From NCBI GenBank assembly GCA_934490165.1, contig CAKSTB010000008.1, forward strand, positions 1 to 64,000: DNA of 64,000 bases, written 5' to 3'. Position numbers and translations under genes: made by a program. The notes under the pieces were generated by a model. That model worked only from the letters and a program-made list of their open reading frames with translations, did not search any database and had not been told where the DNA came from. Below, piece by piece: positions 1 through 9,532 of the stretch. Position 1 is the first letter of the stretch, and each line of letters opens with the position of its first letter. This stretch comes from an uncultured Ruminiclostridium sp. (GTDB lineage: Bacteria; Bacillota; Clostridia; Oscillospirales; Ruminococcaceae).

Positions 1-18
1 TATAATAACCCCAGACAT

Positions 19-160
19 AAAATCCGCCGAAAGCGGATTTTGCCGTGCTTTGCACGGCTTGCGGAGCACCGCAAGTCTGAGAACATTTTTCCGTCAAATC
101 CTTTTGTCTGTTGACAAAAGCACGGCGTACCGCCGTGTCGGCTGGCGCTGATTTGATTTG
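19..160. repeat. Tandem mini-hairpin intergenic repeat, copy 1
   Basis: Five short, nearly perfect hairpins follow one another: 19-41, 42-58 (GCCGTGC/GCACGGC), 58-75, 101-120 (CTTTTG/CAAAAG) and 121-137 (CACGGC/GCCGTG). GTCAAATC at 93-100 can pair with GATTTGAT at about 149-157, enclosing the last two. The same layout recurs at 13525-13616, 43761-43902 and 56401-56450. No ORF is present. The end of the repeat runs into the TATAAT (164-169) that probably serves the next gene. Confidence 0.6.
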
Positions 161-203
161 TGGTATAATAACATATAATAATTCCGAATTTGCAGGTGAG
201 AAG

Positions 204-917
204 ATGGACGCATACCGTATCGCAATTTGCGATGACGATGATATAATACGAGAAAATTTATGTTCTCTTTGTAGTGATATTTTAACTGATGACAGTGTTG
301 AATATGAGCTTGAGCCCTTTCTTTCGGCTCAAGAGCTTGAAAAACGGCTTAACAGCGAAAACTGCCCCTTTGACCTGCTGATATTGGATATTCAGATGGA
401 CGGCATGACGGGTATGGAACTTGCCCGTTCTTTAAGAGAAAAAGGTAATCGGGTGTCAATCATTTTTGTGACAGCGTGTGAGGATTATCTTAGCGAAGGA
501 TACGGCGTTCAACCTATTCATTTTCTCTTAAAGCCTGTACGGCGGGAAGCACTGGCAAGTGCGATCCACACTGATCTGAAGCTGAATTACATACCGAAAA
601 CCGTTGTGGTTCACATCGGAAATAAACTGGTGCATTTATCTTTTTCGGACATACGATATGTCGAGAGCTATAATCACAGCATAGTAATCCACCAAAGTAC
701 AGGTAACAGCACCTATTATTTTTCGCTTTCGGATTTTGAAAAACAGCTTCCTGCGGGGCAATTTGCCCGCTGTCATAACAGCTATCTTGTGAATTTGAAT
801 GAGGTGCGTGAGATCGGCAGAACCGAGCTTTCCCTGCAAAGCGGCGAAACGCTCCCGGTGGGAAGAGCCTATTACAAAGCCTTTCAAAGCGCATTTGTGC
901 GATATATAAATCAATAA
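204..917 (+). CDS. LytTR-family response regulator
   Basis: Two-component response regulator of 237 residues. It has an N-terminal receiver domain (about 1-120) with the acidic pocket in AICDDDD and the phosphoacceptor Asp in LLILDIQMDG. The conserved Lys is in LLKPV. A C-terminal LytTR DNA-binding domain (about 135-235) includes VRYVESYNHS-like and FARCHNSYLVN motifs. I place the start at 204 because the residues before it match no receiver and GGTGAG lies just upstream; an in-frame ATG at 111 would start inside a repeat. A TATAAT at 164-169 is the likely -10. The probable partner is the convergent GHKL kinase at 960-2618, and a likely target is the giant surface-protein gene at 2880, whose promoter carries LytTR-type direct repeats. 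Family assignment is secure; partner and target are inferred. Confidence 0.93.
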   Translation: MDAYRIAICDDDDIIRENLCSLCSDILTDDSVEYELEPFLSAQELEKRLNSENCPFDLLILDIQMDGMTGMELARSLREKGNRVSIIFVTACEDYLSEGYGVQPIHFLLKPVRREALASAIHTDLKLNYIPKTVVVHIGNKLVHLSFSDIRYVESYNHSIVIHQSTGNSTYYFSLSDFEKQLPAGQFARCHNSYLVNLNEVREIGRTELSLQSGETLPVGRAYYKAFQSAFVRYINQ

Positions 918-919
918 CA

Positions 920-954
920 AAGAGGTCACCGCTTATATTCGGCGGTGACCTCTT
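920..954. terminator. Bidirectional terminator between convergent regulator and kinase
   Basis: A 13-base-pair perfect stem (AAGAGGTCACCGC with its complement) with a 9-base loop sits in the 42 bases between the two stop codons. T-rich sequence follows in the + direction and A-rich sequence precedes it, so it can end both transcripts. Confidence 0.85.
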
Positions 955-959
955 AATAT

Positions 960-2618
960 TTATTTTTTAGGTAGTTTGAGTGCCGTCTGCACGGTGAAGA
1001 TCCGATCCTCCGAGGTGAATATATCCAGTATGCTGTGGTAACGCACGGCGACAGCGTTCATCAGCTTTAAGCCGAAGCCGTGGGTTTCGGCGTCATTTTT
1101 GGTTGTGAGATAGTTGCCGTCTGCGTCCTGTCTACGCTTTCCGGAATATGAATTCTCACACTTGACGGCAAGAAAGCCGTTCTTTGTTTCAATTTGAAAG
1201 CGGACAAACCGTTTTCCGTCGGTAACCTCCGCGGCGGCTTCCAACGCATTATCAAGCATATTCATCAAAAGCTCACATAAATCGCTTTCGGCAACAGTCA
1301 GCTGCGGCGGAACAGAAACCAGCACATCAAAGCTGATGTCAGACTGTGCCGCACGATAAGCGGCGTCCTGCAAGATCGTATTGACCGTGAAATTTTCGGT
1401 AAACTGCGTTTGTGCCAAATGATCGTTTTGCTGTTTTATATCTCCGATCAGCTGTCCCAGCGTCTTATAATCGCCCTTCTGATACAGTGCGTCAAGGGCG
1501 ATTATTTTATGCTTCATTTCATGGCGAATGGCGGCGCTGTCGGTCACCTTGCTTTCTATCGCATGATAGCTGTTCATGATAAGCTCGTTGCGCAGACGGA
1601 GCGTTTTGGCTTCCATCTGCTGCGAAATGATCGAACGTGTTACGGCATAGGCGGAGATGACCGCACATACGGCGACTGTCCAGACGGTGATCCAATACAG
1701 AAGTCCTGAATAATCATAAAGCTCCGTGACATCTGAGATCAGTCTGCCGATATATTTTGAAAGGCGGCTGTTTGTGAAAAACGATACCGTGTATGCGACA
1801 GCCAATGTAACGGCACTTACGGCGGCGGAAACCCCAAAGTATTTCCAGAATTTACGTTGTCTGTTCATAACAAGATATACTATCAAAAGCGCAAGCAGTA
1901 AAATGCCTATTTCCTGCCGATTAAGGAAATCGACCAATCCGTCATCAAGAAAATGATGTCCCATTCCTTTGGTGATCCATTGCATAGTAAGCCCCACAGA
2001 GGCGAGGAAAAGCGGTATCAGACTCCAATCCGTATTTTTGCGCGCAATTCCCAAAAGAAACAGACCTGCGATCATAAGCGATATGAAAGCGGTCGCACCT
2101 GCTGGAATACTGTAATAATTTGCGTAGGCGTAGCTTTCGATCTCTTCCGCATCTACAGGCACAAAGCGTGGAAAAGGCGGAAAAATAATGCTTGTCGTGT
2201 CGGTCACTGTGCCGATAACGGTAAGCTTACATTCGGTATTAAGCGGCAGCGGAATAATCGCCTGGGCCTGCCCTGCCGCTCCCTCAGGCACAAGGGTCTC
2301 GGACTGCCACACCGCTTTTTCGTCTATGCTGACCGTCAGATTCATTCCTGCCGTTTCAAATACCAGATTGCCGTATTTGCTGTTTGCGGGAATGACTGTT
2401 TCAAGCCGAAACCTGTCACCTATTTCCGGTGGTACGGAATAGTCAAGCTCGGTGAGCGAATCGTCCTGTCCGATTTTGACGGCAGTCTGCCAGTCTATAT
2501 ATTGTATAGATGTATCAAGCTTAGTGAAATTCTGCAAAAACCATATCATTCCGATGCAAAGGATCGGAAACAGTGCCGTGCATATCCACCGTAAAGACTT
2601 TTGTATATTGTTCTCCAT
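960..2618 (-). CDS. GHKL sensor histidine kinase, membrane-bound
   Basis: Sensor kinase of 552 residues. A first membrane segment (about 12-28) is followed by an extracytoplasmic beta-rich domain (about 35-165). Several membrane segments follow between about 170 and 335, resembling the 7TMR-DISM arrangement. The phosphoacceptor region contains the RHEMKHK His box (about 365), and a GHKL ATPase domain has the N-box LLMNMLDNALEAA (about 455). This architecture is typical of kinases that work with LytTR regulators. The gene points at the regulator 204-917 and shares a terminator with it, unlike the usual co-directional operon. GGAGG lies about 12 bases before the ATG. The ligand is not predictable. 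Confidence 0.9.
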   Translation of the reverse strand: MENNIQKSLRWICTALFPILCIGMIWFLQNFTKLDTSIQYIDWQTAVKIGQDDSLTELDYSVPPEIGDRFRLETVIPANSKYGNLVFETAGMNLTVSIDEKAVWQSETLVPEGAAGQAQAIIPLPLNTECKLTVIGTVTDTTSIIFPPFPRFVPVDAEEIESYAYANYYSIPAGATAFISLMIAGLFLLGIARKNTDWSLIPLFLASVGLTMQWITKGMGHHFLDDGLVDFLNRQEIGILLLALLIVYLVMNRQRKFWKYFGVSAAVSAVTLAVAYTVSFFTNSRLSKYIGRLISDVTELYDYSGLLYWITVWTVAVCAVISAYAVTRSIISQQMEAKTLRLRNELIMNSYHAIESKVTDSAAIRHEMKHKIIALDALYQKGDYKTLGQLIGDIKQQNDHLAQTQFTENFTVNTILQDAAYRAAQSDISFDVLVSVPPQLTVAESDLCELLMNMLDNALEAAAEVTDGKRFVRFQIETKNGFLAVKCENSYSGKRRQDADGNYLTTKNDAETHGFGLKLMNAVAVRYHSILDIFTSEDRIFTVQTALKLPKK

Positions 2619-2735
2619 TATGACGAGAAACCTCCCGTTTACAGTAAAATTCGTTGTGCCGATTGTCCGTATACTTATTTTACATTAAAATCCGTCGTTT
2701 GACAAGCGATATTTTGTCTGTGTAATTCTCTGCGA

Positions 2736-2795
2736 CGTAAACGACAACAATACAGCGTAAACGACACGCCCGAAATCTCCGCATTATGATATAAT
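2736..2795 (+). promoter_or_regulatory. Candidate LytTR-controlled promoter of the giant surface protein
   Basis: Two exact copies of CGTAAACGACA lie at 2736-2746 and 2756-2766, 20 bases apart, close to two helical turns on one DNA face. A perfect TATAAT is at 2790-2795. The place where a -35 would sit (2767-2772) reads CGCCCG, which is no sigma-A -35. Direct repeats just upstream of a missing -35 are the classic layout for LytTR/AgrA-type activation. The repeats and -10 are seen; the link to the regulator at 204 is inferred. Confidence 0.65.
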
Positions 2796-2879
2796 ATTTA
2801 ATAAGAGCTATATGACTCATTTTTTATTTTCTATTCTGCCGCTGTATGCAGTAAACCCGATTTTGAAGGAGTATGAACT

Positions 2880-5800
2880 ATGAACAAGAAATTCATTTTT
2901 CGACGAGCGATAAGTGCGGTGCTGGCTGTTGCGATGATAGCCGCAAGTCTGCCGTTTTCGTCATTTGCCGAGGACGGCTCGGACAGTCCGACCTTTTCAT
3001 CGGATGCGGCAAATTCGCTGATGAAAAACACCGTCCCTGCCGGGTACGACAAGACGACTAACCCCTACGGCTACGATGTTGACCGCCCGTTTGCGATGGT
3101 GGAGCAGAATGAGCTGATTTACTTTGAGACATATACCGGTCGCACCACAGGCAAAATAGCCGATGTAGGGACAGCTAACAGCCTGCAAAGCTTTATATCC
3201 AATAGCAACACCGCCTCGGACAGTTCACTGCCCAATGTGGATATAAGTGCTTTCAGCAACTATGCCTATATACAGGCTGTGGCATTTGACCCATACGGCA
3301 CGGGACGGCGCGACCACATCGTATATGTTGGTCTGAACCGCGGCGATCGAAAGGTATATGCCCATGTTTACGATGCGGTAAACAACCGTTTTGTCGGCTC
3401 ACAGGTAGTCGGCGAAATGGAGTGGATCTATGATAACAAAGGTAATCTTGTGGTGGAAAACTACTACTCCAACAACCTGATCACGGTTGCGGCGGGTGAC
3501 TTTGACAACGACGGTAAAGACACCATTATCGTCTATGTGCCGAACAGCAGTACCTCTATAGGGAAAATTTTCGATGTAAATAACTCCGAAAGGAATAATA
3601 ATCTTGGCTGCTTTATCAAGGAATATTCCTTTGACAACGGCACCTTAACAATGCGTAGCAACACAGAAAACAGTCAGGGATACAACGAAATCGGAGACAG
3701 GCTGCTTCACGATGAATATATCAAGCGGTATCATACACAAAACGGCGGGGGTACTTTGGATTATATCCGATCAAGTGATTCCGAATACAACCATATTCGC
3801 AAACTGTATGTCCGAATGCGCGTCGGCGACTTTAACGGTGATGGCATTGACGATCTCGCCGTTTTATCTCTTCCTATCAGTGAGCTCGCGCGTGAAGAGA
3901 ATCTGGGTTATTTGACACCGCAGCTCAAGATAAAATATGGCACTAGGACGGGCTATAACTCAAATTTGTCTGACAGTATCGTCGATCAAAGAGCCGACGA
4001 AGTTTACAATATAATGGATAAAACTCACCCGGACAGTAACGGCAAATATAGTGCTACGACCATCGACGCCGTTTCACTTGTCAGCGGCGACTTCAACAAC
4101 GACGGCTACGAGGATCTCGCTGTTGTCGGAGTAGAAAAGAGCGGCACGGTAGACCCAAATAATTCCATATCGGCAATTATAGGAGGTCTTATACTCCAGA
4201 ATGAAGAAAAATTTGCATACTCTGTGCTTCTCAACAATCATAACAAGGGCTTTGCGCAAGGCGCTGTAAAGACCATGAACTCCAATAAATGGACGCAGGA
4301 AAGTGGCGATGATAAGATTGTCATGTATACAACCGCAGAGGCGGTCGCTTTCGACGGCAGTACCGTAGCTGACTACCTCTTTCTCAATGGCTCAATCTAT
4401 ACATACAACGCTACCGCAGGTCAATTTGATGCAGTTTCTTCCAAGGGCTATTCGGTGAGTGGATTCCAGTTCACCGATGGACTTGGCGGCAAGCAAGAAT
4501 TGTTCCGCTCGGTTGCCGTGGGTAATTTTGACGGAAATACCGCCGGCAGAGAGCAGATCGTGTTTGTTGCTTCCTGCCGAGACAAGGACGATGTTTATTC
4601 CTTCAAAAAGGGTATGATCACCGGCGTATATAGCGATTCTAACGACGATTACAGCACTGCGACCGGCTTTAAAACAACACTCTCCGATTGGGGTCCGAAC
4701 AAAGCAGACGGCGGTTATAAGGGCGGCGGTGCACAGGTACTGCTGACTGCCTGCGACCGTGATCAGGACGGCGTTATCGCACGATATAAGGGCGTGAGCT
4801 ACGCCTACAGCGACCCCGAGGTCAAGGCAGTCATGCAGGCGGCGCCCTACTTTGCGGCACTGGGCGATTCGGCAAATAACGAGACCGACTATACCATAAC
4901 CGAAAGCTACGAGTTGGAGCAGTCCTCTTCAAAAAATGTTTCCTACAGCGTGGGTATGTCCTACAGCTACGGCGGACTGTTTGCGCCTTTTGAGTTGGAG
5001 ATCTCTGCCGGCTATTCTCTTGAATGGAGCAAGAGCTTTTCCGAAGCACTGGAAACCGAATACGCCATGACCGTCAAGGCGCAGGCGTATAATACGGCAC
5101 TGGTTGCAAGAACGCCGGTATTTGTCTACTGCTATGAGGTGCTGAACGAAAACGGCGAGTGGTCGGACGAGACGGCAATAAGCCTGTCTATCCCACAGCA
5201 GCCGGTGTATCAGCAGATGAGCATTGACGATTACAACAGCTTTGCCGAAGAATACAACTCCTATATGGAGAAAAAGGGCAATCGCGCCATCACTAAGGAG
5301 TCGGATAAGACCTCAAAAGACGAAGCCTGCTATTATCCCCTTGAGCAGATCAACGAAGAAGAAAACTGGCTGAACAGCAACGAGGGCAACCCTTATATGT
5401 ACAATCAGCTGGGCTGGGGCGCATACAGTGCACTCGGCGCTCAGCAGCTCAGCCAGAACACTATCCGTCTGGGCTATGCGGGAGGTCTGAATGAGGTTTC
5501 CTATTCAAAGAGCAATATCAAATCGGTTTCTGAGGAGATTTCTCACGGATTTTACTTCAACTTCTCCATCAGCTTCGGTGTATTCGGCGATGGTATACTA
5601 TTCTCGCATGATGTTGGTTTTGAAACCAGTCTGAGCTACAGCAACGGTTCGGGCGTTTCGACCACGAAAACCTCCTCGCAGGGTTGCATCGGTGCGGTAA
5701 ACGATATTGACGGTCCTGCTCTTGCCGAGGAAGGAATCCCCGCAAGTATTTACACACAGTACACATTCGACTGGACGCTGGGACAGTGGTTCCGTCACCT

Positions 5801-8800
5801 CTACGGTGAGGAAGGCAACAAGACTGTCTTTATCGGCTACAGCCTATCAAATGTCAGCACACCCGCTCCTGCGGTAGATGATCTGGAAGCTGAACTGTTC
5901 GCAGATGACGCAGTGCGCCTTACATGGTCTCAGCCCGACAAGACTCCCGGTTGGCCGGAGGTAGAGGGCTACTATGTGTACAGCATTGAAAACGGCGAGT
6001 ATACGAAAATTTCCGAGATGCTCTCCGCCGACACGACCTCCTATGACATTGAAAACATGAAAACCAACACCGACTTTAGCTTTGTTGTTACCTCTGTTTG
6101 CAAGGTGGACGGCAAAGAAAATGAAAGCACATGGTCGAATATCGCCGAGGTTACAACGGCAAAGAAAGACTATAAGGTCAACTACTCTGTCGATAACGAA
6201 GATGCCGCCGATATTAAGGTGCGCCATCTCGGTAATGTTGAGATCAAGTCGGGAGATGAGATAAGCGAGAGCGAGATCATCAAGGTAAAGGTCACCCCAA
6301 AGAGCAAACTGTATGAGCTTGTATCCATGACGCTTGACAACGGCGGAGAATCAATGATATTCACGCCGGAAGCAGACGGAACTATCGAATGTGCCTTTAC
6401 CCTGAACGGTGAAGCAAATATTCAGGTTTCAACCAAGCGTGCGGTAACTTCCGCTCAGGTCACATTTACCGATACATATACGGCGGACGGCGCGGTAATA
6501 GGTACGGTCAGTGCGACAGTGGGAGATGCTCCGCTGAGCGCTCCCGGCGGCACAGTCACCGATGATGTAACATTTGCCGCAGTACCGAAAAACGGCTACG
6601 GACTGAAATCGTGGAAGATCACCGATGCGGATAACAATACCGTAACCATAGATGCCGCAGGCTCAGACACCTATACTCTGAGATTGGCATCGGAAGAATA
6701 CACTGTTGAAGCAGAATTTGCGTCTCTTTCCGAGATTGGCAAGCAGGTAAAGGTAAATATCCCCGCAGAGGGCGGTACAATAGAGATCACCGACGCAAAC
6801 GACGATATTATAGAGCTGAATGACAACAACAGCGTGTATGTTCCTGTTGATTGTGAACTGACATTCACTGTCAAAGCTGACGCAGACTGCAAATTCCGCG
6901 CGTGGACAGGCGACGCCGAGGGTCAAAGCGGCGAGAGCTTCACTATGACTATTACAAAGGACACTGAGATCGGTGCAGAATTTGATGTTCCTGTCCGTCT
7001 GATGCTGACCTATTCTGCCGCAAGCGGCGAACAGACAGGTGCAGTGGCAACCAAGCAGGGTTATCAGTCGGGTACGGGTGTTATTGTCGGCACAAAAATT
7101 GTTCTTACCGCACAGGCGGCAGAAAATTACAGAGTGCAGAAGCTCGTCATTACCCGTGACGACAAGGTCGACACCATAACGACAGATGATAAGCTGTACA
7201 GTCAGTACGATTATGAAATCGTTATGGATACCAAAACCGACATTCAGGTATATTTCACCGAAATCGAGCAATATACGGTTACAGTAGACAGCATCGAAAA
7301 TGCCGATATGACTGTTAAAAATGGAAACGAAGATTTTGTAAGCGGTAATACCGTTCGCTACGGAGATGAGATCACCGTTACAGTAAAGCCGAATGAAAAC
7401 TACCGCCTTGCAGACACGGCTTCGTGGATCGACAACAACGACGGCAGTTATACCTATAAGACAGGTGCTGTCAAAGCGAATACAAACATCTCGGTAAAAA
7501 TTGAGAAGATACCGGAATATACGGTTACATTCCCCACAACTATTGAGGGCTGTATCCTTTCGGTTAAAAACGGTAAAGAAAAGATCTCAAGCGGCGACAA
7601 GCTCCTTGAGGGAACACAGCTTACCGCTACCGTGACACTTGACCCGACCTTTATTCTCAAGGGCTGGTACATCGGCGGCGAACTGCTTTCCGAAACAAAC
7701 AAAAACGAAATAACATTTACTGTAGACAGCGATATACTCCTTACTGTCATAGTGACAGATGTAAAGGGCGATACAGGTGACACCGGAGTCGGTGTAAAAT
7801 CCGTTGTCATTGACGAAGACGGAAAACTGATCATTACTCTGACCGATGACTCTGTACTTGATCTCGGAAAAGTAACAGGAGAAAAAGGCGATACCGGCAT
7901 AGGCGTTAAGTCGGTAACGGTTGACGAGGACGGAAACCTTATTATCACTCTGACCGACGACACCGTGCATAACGCAGGCAAGGTAACAGGAGATAAAGGC
8001 AATCAAGGCGACAAGGGCGATACCGGTGCTACAGGCGTAGGTGTTAAGTCGGTAACTATCGACGAAGACGGAAACCTTATTATCACTCTTACTGATGACA
8101 CTGTGCATAATGCAGGCAAGGTAACCGGAGATAAAGGTGAACAAGGTGATAAGGGCGACAAAGGCGATATCGGTGCTACAGGTGTAGGTGTTAAATCGGT
8201 AGTGATCGATGATGACGGAAACCTCATAATCACTCTGACTGATGATACAGTGCATAACCTCGGTAAGGTCACCGGAGATAAAGGCGAACAAGGCGATAAG
8301 GGCAACAACGGCGATAAAGGTGACAAGGGCGACAAGGGCGACAAGGGCGATACCGGTGCTACAGGCGTAGGCGTTAAATCGGTAACGATCGACGAAGACG
8401 GAAACCTTATTATCACCCTGACCGATGACACCGTGCATAACGCAGGCAAGGTTACGGGAAACAACGGTAACAATGGCGAAAACGGCGCTTGGGGAGTAGG
8501 CGTGAAGTCGATAACGATCGATGATGACGGAAACCTCATAATCACATTGACAGATGATACAATGTATAACCTCGGTAAGGTGACCGGAGTTAAGAACGAA
8601 AAAGGCGACAAGGGCGACACCGGAAACACCGGTGCTGACGGAATCGGCATTGCGAATGCTGTTGTAGATGAAAACGGTAATCTGATCATTACCCTGTCTG
8701 ACGGCACTGTGCGCAACTTCGGCAAAATCACAGGAAACAACGGTGACAATGGCGAAAACGGCGCTACTGGCGTAGGCGTAAAATCGGTAACGGTCGACGA

Positions 8801-9413
8801 GGACGGAAACCTCATAATCACGCTGACCGATAACACAGTCCATAACGCCGGCAAGGTAATTGCAAGCAACGGTGAAAACGGTAAGAATGGCACTGACGGA
8901 GTCGGCATTGAGAATGCTGTTGTTGATGAAAACGGCAATCTGATCATTACACTGTCAGACGGTACTGTACACAACCTCGGCAAAGTCACCGGAGAAAAAG
9001 GTGACGCAGGCAAGGACGGTCAGGACGGTTCAAACGGCAACGGAATACAATCGGCTGATATTGATGCCGACGGCAATCTGATTATCACGTTTACCGATGG
9101 CGTTGTTACCAATCTCGGTAAAATCGTCGGCACTGACGGCAAGAACGGTACTGACGGAAAAGACGGTAAGGACGGCGTTGACGGAAAGAACGGTATCGGA
9201 ATCAAGGGCTGCCGCATTGATGACAACGGCAACCTGATTCTGACACTGACTGACAGTACGACGTTGGACGCGGGCAATATTTCCGCTATCAGCGACAACG
9301 TTAATGTTTCCAAGCCGCTTGCAACCGCGGCAGTATCCGTTGCGGGCACTTCTCTGCTCTGGAATGTCGTGAGCGTTGCGATCAGTATCATAAGAAAGAA
9401 AAAATTGGTCTGA
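2880..9413 (+). CDS. Giant secreted surface protein with collagen-like repeats
   Basis: 2177 residues. A signal peptide (1-31, cleavage after SFA) leads into FG-GAP/VCBS-like repeats with Ca-binding-type loops such as GDFDNDGKD (about 204), GDFNGDGIDD (about 314) and GDFNNDGYED (about 401). Residues about 660-980 are beta-rich with alternating polar/aromatic patterns and match nothing I recognise. A fibronectin type III domain (about 990-1095) follows, then InlB-B/bacterial-repeat-like modules (about 1098-1625). Eleven units of a GVGVKSVTIDEDGN-type beta module joined by Gly-X-Y linkers (GDKGDKGDTGAT) fill about 1628-2145. A hydrophobic segment and the tail RKKKLV close the protein, so it is probably membrane-anchored; there is no LPXTG. 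GGAG precedes the ATG by 8 bases. Likely an adhesin or other cell-surface protein; the true role is unknown. Confidence 0.85.
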   Translation: MNKKFIFRRAISAVLAVAMIAASLPFSSFAEDGSDSPTFSSDAANSLMKNTVPAGYDKTTNPYGYDVDRPFAMVEQNELIYFETYTGRTTGKIADVGTANSLQSFISNSNTASDSSLPNVDISAFSNYAYIQAVAFDPYGTGRRDHIVYVGLNRGDRKVYAHVYDAVNNRFVGSQVVGEMEWIYDNKGNLVVENYYSNNLITVAAGDFDNDGKDTIIVYVPNSSTSIGKIFDVNNSERNNNLGCFIKEYSFDNGTLTMRSNTENSQGYNEIGDRLLHDEYIKRYHTQNGGGTLDYIRSSDSEYNHIRKLYVRMRVGDFNGDGIDDLAVLSLPISELAREENLGYLTPQLKIKYGTRTGYNSNLSDSIVDQRADEVYNIMDKTHPDSNGKYSATTIDAVSLVSGDFNNDGYEDLAVVGVEKSGTVDPNNSISAIIGGLILQNEEKFAYSVLLNNHNKGFAQGAVKTMNSNKWTQESGDDKIVMYTTAEAVAFDGSTVADYLFLNGSIYTYNATAGQFDAVSSKGYSVSGFQFTDGLGGKQELFRSVAVGNFDGNTAGREQIVFVASCRDKDDVYSFKKGMITGVYSDSNDDYSTATGFKTTLSDWGPNKADGGYKGGGAQVLLTACDRDQDGVIARYKGVSYAYSDPEVKAVMQAAPYFAALGDSANNETDYTITESYELEQSSSKNVSYSVGMSYSYGGLFAPFELEISAGYSLEWSKSFSEALETEYAMTVKAQAYNTALVARTPVFVYCYEVLNENGEWSDETAISLSIPQQPVYQQMSIDDYNSFAEEYNSYMEKKGNRAITKESDKTSKDEACYYPLEQINEEENWLNSNEGNPYMYNQLGWGAYSALGAQQLSQNTIRLGYAGGLNEVSYSKSNIKSVSEEISHGFYFNFSISFGVFGDGILFSHDVGFETSLSYSNGSGVSTTKTSSQGCIGAVNDIDGPALAEEGIPASIYTQYTFDWTLGQWFRHLYGEEGNKTVFIGYSLSNVSTPAPAVDDLEAELFADDAVRLTWSQPDKTPGWPEVEGYYVYSIENGEYTKISEMLSADTTSYDIENMKTNTDFSFVVTSVCKVDGKENESTWSNIAEVTTAKKDYKVNYSVDNEDAADIKVRHLGNVEIKSGDEISESEIIKVKVTPKSKLYELVSMTLDNGGESMIFTPEADGTIECAFTLNGEANIQVSTKRAVTSAQVTFTDTYTADGAVIGTVSATVGDAPLSAPGGTVTDDVTFAAVPKNGYGLKSWKITDADNNTVTIDAAGSDTYTLRLASEEYTVEAEFASLSEIGKQVKVNIPAEGGTIEITDANDDIIELNDNNSVYVPVDCELTFTVKADADCKFRAWTGDAEGQSGESFTMTITKDTEIGAEFDVPVRLMLTYSAASGEQTGAVATKQGYQSGTGVIVGTKIVLTAQAAENYRVQKLVITRDDKVDTITTDDKLYSQYDYEIVMDTKTDIQVYFTEIEQYTVTVDSIENADMTVKNGNEDFVSGNTVRYGDEITVTVKPNENYRLADTASWIDNNDGSYTYKTGAVKANTNISVKIEKIPEYTVTFPTTIEGCILSVKNGKEKISSGDKLLEGTQLTATVTLDPTFILKGWYIGGELLSETNKNEITFTVDSDILLTVIVTDVKGDTGDTGVGVKSVVIDEDGKLIITLTDDSVLDLGKVTGEKGDTGIGVKSVTVDEDGNLIITLTDDTVHNAGKVTGDKGNQGDKGDTGATGVGVKSVTIDEDGNLIITLTDDTVHNAGKVTGDKGEQGDKGDKGDIGATGVGVKSVVIDDDGNLIITLTDDTVHNLGKVTGDKGEQGDKGNNGDKGDKGDKGDKGDTGATGVGVKSVTIDEDGNLIITLTDDTVHNAGKVTGNNGNNGENGAWGVGVKSITIDDDGNLIITLTDDTMYNLGKVTGVKNEKGDKGDTGNTGADGIGIANAVVDENGNLIITLSDGTVRNFGKITGNNGDNGENGATGVGVKSVTVDEDGNLIITLTDNTVHNAGKVIASNGENGKNGTDGVGIENAVVDENGNLIITLSDGTVHNLGKVTGEKGDAGKDGQDGSNGNGIQSADIDADGNLIITFTDGVVTNLGKIVGTDGKNGTDGKDGKDGVDGKNGIGIKGCRIDDNGNLILTLTDSTTLDAGNISAISDNVNVSKPLATAAVSVAGTSLLWNVVSVAISIIRKKKLV
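7761..9285 (+). repeat. Eleven-copy collagen-like coding repeat
   Basis: Direct coding repeat inside the giant surface protein. Each unit has a ~32-residue beta module (GVGVKS...DEDGNLIITLTDDT...GKVTG) and a variable Gly-X-Y linker of about 4 to 28 residues. Units 2 to 5 are nearly identical at DNA level, which favours copy-number change by recombination. Units 7, 9 and 10 are more diverged (NAVVDENGNL type), suggesting two sub-families. Confidence 0.9.
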
Positions 9414-9470
9414 GCGTAATTGAGGCTTCCGTTGAAGCAGTGCATCATGTACGATAAGAAAATATGAAGG

Positions 9471-9512
9471 AACACCGCCGCACAGAAAGTAGCTTCTCTA
9501 TGCGGCGGTGTT
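9471..9512 (+). terminator. Terminator after giant surface protein gene
   Basis: A 12-base-pair perfect stem (AACACCGCCGCA and complement) with an 18-base loop, followed by TTACTGTTTGATTTT, lies 57 bases after the stop codon. Confidence 0.75.
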
Positions 9513-9532
9513 TACTGTTTGATTTTATTGAG

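Noticed and set aside
1953..2594. Plus-strand ORF of 213 residues opposite the GHKL kinase
   Set aside because: Rich in Arg, Cys and His with no domain; a shadow of the kinase gene.
7587..9013. Two long minus-strand open frames (336 and 418 residues) inside the collagen-like repeats
   Set aside because: They mirror the repeats of the real plus-strand gene (periodic Pro/Ser/Val or Tyr/Asp pattern), have no ribosome sites or start context, and arise because repeat codons lack stops in antisense frames.
7761..9285. CRISPR-like look of regularly spaced repeats
   Set aside because: Units are about 105-180 bases, in frame with a long protein, and the variable parts are Gly-X-Y codons, not spacers. 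No cas genes occur.
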